Assembly (NCBI RefSeq): GCF_029714425.1
Contig: NZ_CP121668.1
Location: 8,453,501 to 8,517,500, forward strand
DNA: 64,000 nucleotides
Reading direction: 5' to 3'
Origin: Bradyrhizobium sp. CB2312
Lineage (GTDB): Bacteria; Pseudomonadota; Alphaproteobacteria; Rhizobiales; Xanthobacteraceae
The position numbers and the translations under genes are program-made. Below are positions 28,111-36,220 of the stretch, piece after piece. The notes below the pieces were generated by a model that was not told the DNA's origin, made no database searches, and was given only the letters and a program-made list of their open reading frames with translations. How positions within the stretch are numbered: the stretch's first letter is position 1; each line of letters opens with the position of its first letter.

Positions 28111-28930
28111 GTCAAATGCTGCGCCGGGGCTGTTCGACAGCAAGCCTCTGCAATGCGCCGTGCCGAAGCCTAGCCGAGCTCAAGCGGTGCTTTCCGGCGA
28201 AACGCTCCGCAACTAAGATGGAAAGCGGCACGCTTTCTATGCGATACTTCACCTCGATCCTCTCCGGGATTGGCGGCGGCGGGGTCCGGCCGGGTTAGCC
28301 TCCGTTGCCGGGCCTCGCTTCCGATCCTCGTGTTCGCCCGCGTGATCTGCGCAGCTGTTCTTGTCCAGGGCGAGTGGGGCGCATTCGAGCGCCAAACGCT
28401 GGCTGCCGCGAAGAATGCGAAGAAATTCCGTGCCACCGGTTGACTTGACGGATTTGCCGATCGGCGAACAGAAATCGTCGATTAGCTTTACGGTTTCGCC
28501 GATAGCTTGACGCCAGCGGCGATATTGTTGGAGAAACCTGGATGCGCACGCCTTGGCAGGTCAGCGATGCCCTGGACGCTGTGTTGCGTAGAACAGCGCG
28601 CCCCCGCAAACGCTGGCGCTGCGCTATGCCGAAGGCTCTGCGCCAGCTTCCGTCCCGCCCAACTGGGCAAACCCAACGACCGGGGCGAACTCAGAACCGG
28701 ACAAAATTTGGGGGCAGGGGTCAATCGATATTACGCCGAGTTTTAGGATTTCTTTGCCGCAATACGGATTGCGATGATCTCGCCTGGGTGTACCGGTTTG
28801 ATCTCGCCCAGTATTCCAAGATGATCTCGTCCACCATTCCGATTTGACCGTCCGGGGCGCGAGGCGTTCTGGCTGTCTGGTTTCGGGCATCGGCGAAGCC
28901 GCGTGGTCAATCTTGAATCGCGCCTCGAAG
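28111..28930. other. Stretch without recognisable gene, left of the tRNA fragment
   Basis: Short frames only. Being directly left of the tRNA 3' fragment, this may be the end of an integrated element, but no integrase gene is seen here. Confidence 0.4.
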
Positions 28931-28988
28931 GACTTAAAATCCGTGGGCCGCAAGGCCTGTGCCGGTTCGAGTCCGGCCGCCCGCACCA
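28931..28988 (+). tRNA. 3' fragment of tRNA-Leu(UAA), probable attachment site
   Basis: From the anticodon loop CTTAAAA onwards the sequence is a normal Leu tRNA: variable arm GGGCCGCAAGGCC, T-arm GCCGG TTCGAGT CCGGC, acceptor strand CGCCCGC, discriminator A and encoded CCA. The matching 5' acceptor GCGGGCG and D-arm are absent upstream and the 5' side of the anticodon stem no longer pairs fully. Integrases commonly recombine in this part of tRNA genes, so this is read as the att junction of an integrative element, not a functional tRNA. Confidence 0.75.
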
Positions 28989-29009
28989 GAACATTCAGAT
29001 GAAATTGGG

Positions 29010-29945
29010 ATGCCGATGAAAGAGCGATTTGAAGGAGAGCAGAACCGCCCTCAACTCGTTGCTTCGCTCCGCCGCCAGGATTTTGCAGGCGGCCAGCTTG
29101 AGATCGCCAAGGCTCTGGCCGACGCAGGAGAACTGGTCGAGTTTAGACCCGGCGAGAACATCATCGTCCAAAATGCTGTAGATAATGACATCTATCTGCT
29201 TGTGGCCGGAGTGATCGCCATCATCGTGAATGGCGCGCAGGTCGCCACGCGATCAGCCGGGCAACACATCGGCGAGATGGCAGCCATCGAGGCATCTCTC
29301 CCGCGCTCGGCAACGGTCACCGTTCTTGAGCATGCGGTGGCGCTCAAATTGAGCAGTGCGGCGTTTATGGGGATCGGCGAGAAGTTTCCCAGCGTGTGGC
29401 TGCCGATTGCCCAGGAGCTGTCCAAGCGGCTGCATCAGCGCAACAAGACCATCTATCTCCCGAACCAAGCTTCCAAGCTCTTCGTCATGTCGTCATCCGA
29501 GGCGCTCAAAATCGCGCATGCGCTTCGCACCGGACTGGAGAAAGACGTATTCAGCACTGTTTGGGATGACGGGGTCTTTTTCGCGGGCGGTTACCCTCTT
29601 GAGGCTCTGGAGAAGCAGGTGAGCGAGGCCGATTTTGCCGTTGCCATCGCCGAGCCTGACGACATCTCGGAATCACGCGGGAAAAGGGCGCCGACGGTGC
29701 GTGACAACGTGCTCTTCGAGCTGGGACTTTTCATGGGTAAGTTGAGCCGGTACCGCACCATCCTCGTTCATCCGAGAGTGAAAGACCTGAAGCTGCCCTC
29801 GGATCTCCAGGGCCTGACCCTCGTCCCCTACCAGGCAGGCGACGATGCAACCGTCGCTGAGCGCATCGCGCCGGTGTGCGAAACGATCCGCGAACTCGTG
29901 AAGCGGCTCGGTGTGCGCACCTTCGCTATCGAAGAAGATCGATAA
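29010..29945 (+). CDS. Cyclic-nucleotide-binding effector with C-terminal TIR-like NADase domain
   Basis: About 311 residues from ATG 29010 (a second ATG lies two codons on); an upstream open frame runs through the tRNA fragment and is rejected as start. Residues about 25-140 form a cNMP-binding domain (VEFRPGENIIVQN, DIYLLVAGVIAIIVNG, GEMAAIEASLPRSATVTV). Residues about 155-290 form a CAP12/TIR-like domain (KLFVMSSSEALKIAHALR, VRDNVLFELGLFMGKL with the candidate catalytic glutamate, LPSDLQGLTLVPY). This matches PycTIR-type effectors that destroy NAD+ when a cyclic nucleotide binds. Its stop overlaps the convergent JAB gene by 20 nt. Ligand inferred from the cyclase in the facing operon. Confidence 0.8.
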   Translation: MPMKERFEGEQNRPQLVASLRRQDFAGGQLEIAKALADAGELVEFRPGENIIVQNAVDNDIYLLVAGVIAIIVNGAQVATRSAGQHIGEMAAIEASLPRSATVTVLEHAVALKLSSAAFMGIGEKFPSVWLPIAQELSKRLHQRNKTIYLPNQASKLFVMSSSEALKIAHALRTGLEKDVFSTVWDDGVFFAGGYPLEALEKQVSEADFAVAIAEPDDISESRGKRAPTVRDNVLFELGLFMGKLSRYRTILVHPRVKDLKLPSDLQGLTLVPYQAGDDATVAERIAPVCETIRELVKRLGVRTFAIEEDR

Positions 29946-30441
29946 GCCGCACGAACCAGCCGCGCTTGAGGTTGGCTTCGCTTTCAGCTTCCACTTCAAT
30001 GACGAGCGGCGATGCTTGTGCGCGGAACGCCGTCGCGGAGAGATGGAGCGTCGAGCGGCGCGCAAGCGTGACAATCAGCAGCACCGCAAAATTGACGCCG
30101 ACGTTCGGGTCTTCGACGATGTCGCGCATCGCATTCTGGTCTTGCAGGCTCGGCAGCGGCTCAAACGAAGGATGGGAGTGCCATTCTCCGAGATAGTTGA
30201 AGCGCTGGTAGTCGTGCCCCGTCCGCGCGAAGAACCCGTTCAGGAAAGCGCGGTTGTGGTCCAGGTCTCTCACGAAATGGGTCGCCGAGCCTCCGCAGCG
30301 CTGGATTGATAGGTCTGCGATCCGAAAAGTCTCGTCGCCGACATGCTCACCGACGAGAACTCCGCCAATCTCGCGAACGCCAGCTCCCTTGAGCTCTGCA
30401 ACCAGCGTTTTGACGACGGCATGAGGAAGGATCATTTTCAT
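29926..30441 (-). CDS. JAB/JAMM metallopeptidase, Cap3-like
   Basis: 171 residues. The JAMM motif is complete: Glu25 in EIGGVLVGE, then GEWHSHPSFEPLPSLQD with His88, His90, Ser98 and Asp101. In CBASS type II, Cap3 removes the ubiquitin-like modification placed by Cap2 and so reverses activation of the nucleotidyltransferase. The ATG overlaps the Cap2-like stop as ATGA, and the gene is the last of the three-gene operon. By analogy it should act on the cyclase or its conjugates. It overlaps the effector gene tail to tail. Confidence 0.8.
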   Translation of the reverse strand: MKMILPHAVVKTLVAELKGAGVREIGGVLVGEHVGDETFRIADLSIQRCGGSATHFVRDLDHNRAFLNGFFARTGHDYQRFNYLGEWHSHPSFEPLPSLQDQNAMRDIVEDPNVGVNFAVLLIVTLARRSTLHLSATAFRAQASPLVIEVEAESEANLKRGWFVRLIDLLR

Positions 30442-32135
30442 TTTATGTCGAATATCTTGGCAATTTCGACGATCTCCGCAGTCGTCTCCTCGGCAGAGAG
30501 TGTCATTGCTTTCTCTATCGGAGGGGCTTCCGGCATCGGAATGGGATAGGTTTCAAAGGCTTGCGTGAACAGTCCTTCTTCCGGAGCAAGTCCTAACACG
30601 TAGACCGGCACAGGAAAGTAAGATGGATCGCGGGCGAGGAGCGTATCGATGGCCAAGCGCGCGGTCGCGGCGGCGATGCTGGTGACATCCGCGTCATCCG
30701 CGATCATCGGCGGACCTTCGCCGCCGGTCGCGTAATCTCTCGTCGCCGCCTTGGGCTGATAATTCCGCTCGGCAAACCAGTTCTCGATCGCGCGGCGCAT
30801 GAGCTGAGGTGACGGCTCTACGCCGGGTCGGTAGCGGGCGATCAGACCGCCGAATCCTCCGCCGTACACCTCCGCCCAGACAACGGGCTTCGCGGCGGAC
30901 TCCGCGACGGCAGAAACCAGGTTGTGGACATTGGGATTGGCGGTGGCGTTGATAATGAGATCTCTTGCCAGCAACGAGGTAATGGCGGTCTCGGCACTTC
31001 CGCTCGCTTCCTGACCGGCCATACGGACCTTACGGACGTACACTTTGGCGTTCGGATTCACGTTCTTGATCCGCTGGGTTACAGCATCCACCTTGTGGGT
31101 GCCGACATCGCGCCAGTCGAGGTCGTGCCTGACCAGGTTGTCGGGCAGCAGCAGGTCGTCGTCGAGGAGGTAGAAGTTTTCCACCCCGGAACGCGCGAGC
31201 ATCGCCGCGACCTTGCTCCCCAACGATCCGCAGCCGATCACTGCGACGCTCATGCCGCGCAGTGGTTCGTGGCTGTCATCCAGCCGCCGGACCTCGGGCT
31301 CCTGCGGAATCGTCGCAAACTGGATAGCGTACTCGGCGGCTCCCCAGAAACAATGCGCCTTACTTCCTTTCAGGATCACAATGATTGACGCGTTCTCTTC
31401 GAATCCCAATGCCGCAATGGCGGTCTTGTAATCTGCCGGATTGGAGGTCGGTGGCAGCGCTTGGGCTTTCGCAATCCGCAAAATCGGGACCGTGCGCTCG
31501 TAGGTTTCGCTGCTCAAGGTCGGCGGCACGTCAGGATTGATCCAGACCTCGCCATCGCTCTTTGTGACCTTGTCGATGATGTAGACATTACTCTCAGGCC
31601 GGCAATGCACCAGCATGTTGCCTTTGAGCATTTCGCCTGTCTGCATCTCCGCAAAGAAGTCAGCCAACTTGCGTGTCATCAGCAGTCGCAACGTACGCGT
31701 GCGCAGCGATTGGCCCAGCGATACTTCGTGCCCCGAAGGCACCCTCTCCGCCTTGCCTTCGGGTGGATTTTCCGTGAAGAGCAAGCGATGCGCGCTTTCC
31801 AGCAGCATCGCGCCAGTGACGTCGCTGGTCCAGTTGTCAGGGCGGTATTCGAGGCAAAGCTCACCACCGGGACCGAACTGATGGTTCGACCACAAAGTGG
31901 TCTGCTCACCACGCGGATAGACCGAAGGAGGTGTGTTGGGGAAATGCGCGGGATAACTGAGAAAAACCCGATAGGTGCGGGTTCCGATCGTGATGTCGGC
32001 ATCGAAAATCAACCTCTTGGCCTCGTCGGTCCGCCATCCAAGCGGCGTGAGCCAATCCGCGTTGGCGGCCAGGGCGTCAAGCCCTAGCCGTTCGCTCTTG
32101 AAACGGGCGAGATCGGAAAGATACCACCACATCAA
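30438..32135 (-). CDS. E2-E1 fusion protein (ThiF family), Cap2-like
   Basis: 565 residues. Residues about 1-125 form an E2/UBC-like domain with FLSYPAHFPNTPPSVYP and GGELCLEYRPDNW, whose Cys94 is the candidate conjugating cysteine. A linker domain leads to a ThiF/E1 adenylation domain from about 293 (MSVAVIGCGSLGSKVAAML, YLLDDDLLLPDNLVRHDL, DIGTHK-like VGTHKVDAV). Cap2 attaches the C-terminus of a cyclase-like enzyme to target proteins. No cysteine occurs after residue 302, so the usual E1 transfer cysteine seems absent. Start and stop overlap the neighbours as ATGA, showing tight coupling with cyclase and JAB genes. Confidence 0.8.
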   Translation of the reverse strand: MMWWYLSDLARFKSERLGLDALAANADWLTPLGWRTDEAKRLIFDADITIGTRTYRVFLSYPAHFPNTPPSVYPRGEQTTLWSNHQFGPGGELCLEYRPDNWTSDVTGAMLLESAHRLLFTENPPEGKAERVPSGHEVSLGQSLRTRTLRLLMTRKLADFFAEMQTGEMLKGNMLVHCRPESNVYIIDKVTKSDGEVWINPDVPPTLSSETYERTVPILRIAKAQALPPTSNPADYKTAIAALGFEENASIIVILKGSKAHCFWGAAEYAIQFATIPQEPEVRRLDDSHEPLRGMSVAVIGCGSLGSKVAAMLARSGVENFYLLDDDLLLPDNLVRHDLDWRDVGTHKVDAVTQRIKNVNPNAKVYVRKVRMAGQEASGSAETAITSLLARDLIINATANPNVHNLVSAVAESAAKPVVWAEVYGGGFGGLIARYRPGVEPSPQLMRRAIENWFAERNYQPKAATRDYATGGEGPPMIADDADVTSIAAATARLAIDTLLARDPSYFPVPVYVLGLAPEEGLFTQAFETYPIPMPEAPPIEKAMTLSAEETTAEIVEIAKIFDIK

Positions 32136-33688
32136 GCAAAGCCGCCCGGCGTCGCCGGTCCGGTCGCCCGGTTGGGAAAGCTGAACGGCTGGGCTGCGGC
32201 GGCGGCTAGCTGCAGGAGCGATCCGGCTGACAGTGCTTTGGCAGCTTTTGCCGCCTTGTCGCCCTTGGCCGACATCTCGTTGACAGCGGTTTCGTAATCC
32301 AAACCGGCGCGTTTGCGGCCTGAACCAAAGATCGCGCGCGCGGGCTCCGAGGCCTTGGCATATGCGTTCGGTCCGATCGCAGTTTCAGTCCCGGCACAGC
32401 GGGATTGCTCCTTCTCCGCCGCCAACACGCCACGGCTCACGGAGCAGCGGATGAGTTCGCCCTTCATACCCAGCCGCGTGACGTTCATCGGCCCGAAATC
32501 AAAGCCGATGGCCAGGCCCAGACTGGACGCATCGGTACCGTTTGCCTTCAGGCGGGCAAGAGCCAGGTTGAAGCTGCTACGCATTCCACCAGCGCAGAGG
32601 GTCATGTTGCTGATGGTCGCTTCCACGTCGGTGGTCTGCGCGGTGCCCTCCACCAGAAGGCCATGGACGCAATCGCCGATGAACCGGACCTTCACACCCT
32701 TGAAATCCTCGTGAAGCGCTGCATCTAGTTCGGCCCTCAACACGTGGAGCGCGCGAACGACGTGCTTCGCGCCAGCATCGGTGGCGATGTTGTTACCGAC
32801 ATAGTTGGTGAAACCGTCCAGATCTCCATAGACCGTGCATGCATCCTGGCGGCGCGAGTTCTTCGCGGATAGCGCTTCAATATCGAGCGTCGAATACGGC
32901 GGCGTATGCCCGGAAAACTCGAAGGCCCCGATGGGGTTGTTCTTGAGGTCTTCCTGCCACTCCTTCACGATCTCCGTGGCAGTGATCTCAAGCTTGGCTT
33001 CCCTCTGACTGGTCGCGATCTCGGCGGCCGTAAGGGGCGTGGCGTCTACGTTTGTGGCCTCCGAAAGCCCTATGGCTTTTCGTGCCTTGTTGGTCAGATA
33101 GATACCCGTTGCAGTACCTCCACCAGCGCGCTTGGCCGCGTAATTCGCTGGCTCGCCCAGGAACAGCGGCTCGCGGTGGCCGCGACGGCCATTGTTCACC
33201 GCCAAGGCCTTGCCGGTGTCGATGCCGACCCGCACCTTAGCGGCAGGATGATCGGCGTCTTCGCCAGTTTGCGCCAAAACGTCGATGACCAGTTGCGCTG
33301 TCGCCACGGCCCGATGCACGCGCTTGGCTTCGTTATCGTAAGGCTTGGCAACCACGGAGTGGAGGCGCTGGTTGTGGAAGTCGACCAGGATGGCGTCCAC
33401 ACGCGCGATAATCCGGTGCGCCGCGCGGTAGTGCATGTTCAGAAACCGCAGCGTGCGCTTGTGGCAGGTCTCACCCTCAACGTCGGTGACCGCCAGCATA
33501 TCCTTGACGTTGAGAATGTCGGCGTAGAGGTGCACGCCATCGACGCGGTACGCCACCGTGTTCGCCAGGTTTGAGAGATCGGTGTCGCGGACGTATTCCT
33601 TGATCTCGATCGCCTTGAGCGGAAGCCCGTCGATCTTGGTGTCGATCCGCTTTGTAGCCCGCTCCTTATTCCAATTCCGGCCTGCCAT
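32132..33688 (-). CDS. Nucleotidyl cyclase with two class III cyclase-like domains (PycC-like)
   Basis: 518 residues from ATG 33688, with CGGAG upstream. The first cyclase-like domain has VHLYADILNVKDML (metal Asp) and VRVGIDTGKALAVN, FLGEPANYAAKRAGG; the second has TVYGDLDGFTNYVGN, KVRFIGDCVHGLLVEG and LAIGFDFGPMNVTRLG. No CD-NTase signature is present. Pycsar cyclases (PycC) make cCMP or cUMP on phage infection and belong to this enzyme class. The tail after about residue 475 is alanine-rich and flexible and ends in PGGFA, a small-residue C-terminus like those processed by Cap2. First gene of the operon with Cap2- and Cap3-like genes. Product nucleotide is unknown. Confidence 0.75.
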   Translation of the reverse strand: MAGRNWNKERATKRIDTKIDGLPLKAIEIKEYVRDTDLSNLANTVAYRVDGVHLYADILNVKDMLAVTDVEGETCHKRTLRFLNMHYRAAHRIIARVDAILVDFHNQRLHSVVAKPYDNEAKRVHRAVATAQLVIDVLAQTGEDADHPAAKVRVGIDTGKALAVNNGRRGHREPLFLGEPANYAAKRAGGGTATGIYLTNKARKAIGLSEATNVDATPLTAAEIATSQREAKLEITATEIVKEWQEDLKNNPIGAFEFSGHTPPYSTLDIEALSAKNSRRQDACTVYGDLDGFTNYVGNNIATDAGAKHVVRALHVLRAELDAALHEDFKGVKVRFIGDCVHGLLVEGTAQTTDVEATISNMTLCAGGMRSSFNLALARLKANGTDASSLGLAIGFDFGPMNVTRLGMKGELIRCSVSRGVLAAEKEQSRCAGTETAIGPNAYAKASEPARAIFGSGRKRAGLDYETAVNEMSAKGDKAAKAAKALSAGSLLQLAAAAAQPFSFPNRATGPATPGGFA

Positions 33689-33881
33689 TGCTGTGCTCCG
33701 TTGTTGCGCGGCACGAGCGGGACCCGAAATGAGGCACAACCGGCAGTAGCAGCGCTGTTTGGTGTCCGCGCTGCCAAGGTATTCGTTGCCCTTGCACGCG
33801 CAGCGGGTATATTTAGAACATAAAAGGAACCTTCGGAATGTGCATGGAAGAAATATAGGCAGTTATCCCCGTACTTCCGGG

Positions 33882-33967
33882 TTGCAGAGATTTAGCCACC
33901 CTTTCTCTGCAAAAATTGACGAGAATAGGCTTGTCGATGATGAGATTGGGACCCATAATCTCTGCAA
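33882..33967. promoter_or_regulatory. Three operator-like 9-bp repeats in the cyclase/fic divergent promoter
   Basis: TTGCAGAGA at 33882-33890 and its exact inverse TCTCTGCAA at 33904-33912 and again at 33959-33967 lie in the 293-bp region between the leftward cyclase operon and the rightward fic gene. The arrangement fits a shared operator for a regulator not encoded in the immediate neighbourhood. Confidence 0.6.
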
Positions 33968-33983
33968 AGGATAATGAGATTAT
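33955..33983 (+). promoter_or_regulatory. Inverted repeat enclosing the fic ribosome-binding site and start
   Basis: ATAATCTC (33955-33962) and GAGATTAT (33976-33983) are perfect inverse copies around AAGGA; the right arm includes the first bases of the ATG. It could act as an RNA hairpin that hides the start or as an operator. Confidence 0.55.
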
Positions 33984-35094
33984 GGTCTGCATTCATGAAA
34001 TCGGGGAGTGGCCGACCTTCCACTGGAATTTGGAGCGAATTGCTGCCCGCTTGGCTTCCGTGCGTCACAAGCAGGGTCGCCTGCTCGGGCGGATGGAACG
34101 TCTCGGATTCCCGCTCAAAGCCGAAGCAACTCTCCAGACCCTCACCGAAGAGGTGGTGAAGTCCAGCGAAATTGAGGGAGAGGTCCTGGATCGGGACCAG
34201 GTCCGGTCATCCATTGCCCGCCGACTTGGCCTGGACATCGGCGCACTGCCTCCGACGGATCGCTACGTGGAGGGCATGGTGGAAATGATCCTTGATGCCA
34301 CCGAACACTACGATGCCGAACTCACGGCCGAGCGTCTCTTCGGCTGGCACGCTGCGCTCTTCCCCACCGGGCGGAGCGGCATGACGAAGATTGTCGTCGG
34401 CGCGTGGCGCACTGCTGAAACCGGACCGATGCAGGTCATCTCGAGCCCCATCGGGCGAGCGCGTGTCCACTATGAAGCGCCACACGCCGATCGCCTCGAC
34501 AAGGAAATGCAGACATTCCTTGACTGGTTCAACGGCAACGCCAGCGGCATCGACCCTGTTTTGAAAGCTGCGCTTGCGCACCTCTGGTTCGTAACCATCC
34601 ATCCCTTTGAGGATGGCAACGGCCGCATCGCGCGCGCCATCGCTGACCTCGCTCTCGCCAGATCTGAGCAGAGCGCCCAGAGATTCTACAGCATGTCCGC
34701 TCAAATCCGCCGTGAGAGGAATGAGTATTACGCCATCCTTGAGAGAACCCAGAGAGGTAGTCTCGATGTCACCGACTGGCTGACGTGGTTTCTTGACTGC
34801 CTGGATCGCGCCTTCGACGGCGCCGACACCATTCTCGGCAGCATTCTCCGCAAGGCGGACTTCTGGGACCTTCACGCGGCGCGGCAACTTAATGAGCGTC
34901 AACGGCTAGTACTCAACCGCCTCTTCGATGGATTCGAAGGAAAGCTCACGTCGTCGAAATGGGCGAAACTCACGAAAGTCTCCCAGGCGACCGCCGCGAG
35001 GGACATCGACGAACTTGTTGGCCACGGCATCCTCAAGAAGGATGCAGCCGGAGGCCGGAGCACGAGCTACTCGCTCATAGAGTTGAAAACCTGA
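33982..35094 (+). CDS. Fic family protein with N-terminal DUF4172 domain
   Basis: 370 residues from ATG 33982 preceded by AAGGA. The N-terminal DUF4172 segment starts IHEIGEWPTFHWNLERIA; an inhibition-helix-like motif SSEIEGE is at about 61-67; the catalytic motif HPFEDGNGRIAR is at about 207-218, complete with His, Asp/Glu, Asn and Arg. Fic enzymes transfer AMP or other phosphate-linked groups to target proteins, and the internal glutamate motif keeps them off. A C-terminal winged-helix-like segment (AKLTKVSQATAARDIDELVG) suggests DNA binding. Divergent from the cyclase operon and sharing its repeat-rich promoter, so a linked regulatory or toxic role is inferred. Confidence 0.85.
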   Translation: MVCIHEIGEWPTFHWNLERIAARLASVRHKQGRLLGRMERLGFPLKAEATLQTLTEEVVKSSEIEGEVLDRDQVRSSIARRLGLDIGALPPTDRYVEGMVEMILDATEHYDAELTAERLFGWHAALFPTGRSGMTKIVVGAWRTAETGPMQVISSPIGRARVHYEAPHADRLDKEMQTFLDWFNGNASGIDPVLKAALAHLWFVTIHPFEDGNGRIARAIADLALARSEQSAQRFYSMSAQIRRERNEYYAILERTQRGSLDVTDWLTWFLDCLDRAFDGADTILGSILRKADFWDLHAARQLNERQRLVLNRLFDGFEGKLTSSKWAKLTKVSQATAARDIDELVGHGILKKDAAGGRSTSYSLIELKT

Positions 35095-35103
35095 TAGTTG
35101 ACC

Positions 35104-35524
35104 ATGAAAGACGATCAAGAAGAGGCATTGAGAAGATTCTCTCAACGCAACTCAGCCGCAATATCGACTTGGTTAAGTTCGCGGAGACGAAAATGACCGC
35201 GCTGCTTACGTTTTCTTCGGCCTGGATCATCGGCTCCATCAATCTACTAACCGGCCAAAGCATCCTTCCGCTCGGCTACAACGTGGCTTTCTGCGTAGCT
35301 CTTCCGCTTTTTGCGCTCCTGAACTTATCTGCATTCTTTCTTCTATTCGCCAAGTCTTGGCGCACTTCCATCAGCCGTACGATGACGCAAAGAGCCTTCT
35401 TTACTGGGCGTACATCGCCGACATCCCCGTGGGCCGATATCACGAGCGGGTCACGGAACGCTATAAACCTGGCGAGAACCACAGTGTCACCGAGCGCTAT
35501 CTGATAGCCTGCGCGTTCAGATAA
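35104..35524 (+). pseudogene. Decayed two-helix Pycsar-type effector (DUF5706/PycTM-like)
   Basis: Three frames join into one protein: MKDDQEEAL from ATG 35104, then LSTQLSRNIDLVKFAETKM, TALLTFSSAWIIGSIN, VAFCVALPLFALLNLSAFFL (two hydrophobic helices), then DAKSLLYWAYIADIPVGRY and HERVTERYKPGENHSVTERY. The FAETK start of the first helix, the two helices and the soluble C-terminal segment resemble membrane effectors of Pycsar systems that respond to cyclic nucleotides. Two frame changes make it non-functional unless they are sequence errors. It follows fic by 9 nt. Confidence 0.55.
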
Positions 35525-35698
35525 CCCTAGCAACTCCCATCGGGAGACGAAGCGCGCCGAGCCAAGCGCGCCTCCCGGGTTGAAGCCCCACCATCGGTGC
35601 AGTGAGTGCAAGATCGTGAGAACGAGCCGCATGAGCCAGATCGTCACGCGCGCCACCAGCACGATGGCTCGCAGCAGCGAAAGCACAATCTGCACCAT
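35525..35698 (-). pseudogene. Possible TraG/VirD4-like N-terminal fragment
   Basis: From ATG 35698 the frame reads a hydrophobic, arginine-punctuated segment and then GFNPGGALGSARFVSRWELL, similar to the N-terminal region of conjugal coupling proteins. The rest is lost where it runs into the effector remnant. Weak support. Confidence 0.3.
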
Positions 35699-36220
35699 GG
35701 GTCAGTCTCGCATGCGTTCGTAAAGCGAGCCAGCAACTGCACTTCGAAGATGCAGGTCGCCGAAATAAGTCAATGAAAGAGCGTGCCCCGGGCAGGTATC
35801 CCAGCCCTACATCCGACATCGGTTCGCGCAGTCCCGCCGCCATGTCAAGGACGAGCGGCAAGCCGCCCTTGACACGGCGTCGTGCCGTCGCAGTGACATT
35901 CAGTTGACCCAGCTTGATGCTGCTGGGCGCGAGCGGGTCTTTTGCGAAAAGAAAAGTGATGTGATCGTCGACGACCAATCAGCAGCGGCCGTACCACACG
36001 GATCGACACAGTCGAGACGACTCTTGTGGCCGCAAACAAGCCCGCAGTCGACCTGAACTCTTCGCTTAATCATTCCAAACGAACCAACCAACGTCGTTCT
36101 CGCCTAAGACGGCAACGACGCCTAAGACGGCAACGACTTCGGCAACCACCAGCCCGGAACGGATGAGGGCTGACTGTTTCGCCCGCGAGGAAAGTATCAA
36201 TTGGTCGGACTGATGCCTGA
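35699..36220. other. Gene-poor region with an unidentified frame and an 18-bp tandem repeat
   Basis: A minus-strand frame from about 35978 contains KLGQLNVTATARRRVKGGLP and LVLDMAAGLREPMSDVGLG, which looks protein-like but is not recognised and changes frame near 35790. CCTAAGACGGCAACGACG occurs twice in tandem at 36103-36138. Confidence 0.35.

Noticed and set aside
28959..29009. Upstream extension of the cNMP/TIR effector frame
   Set aside because: The extension runs through the tRNA-Leu fragment; the ATG at 29010 starts the protein-like sequence.
32132..33688. CD-NTase (CBASS) reading of the cyclase gene
   Set aside because: No GS-x-x-x-G/DxD nucleotidyltransferase signature; the motifs are those of class III cyclases.
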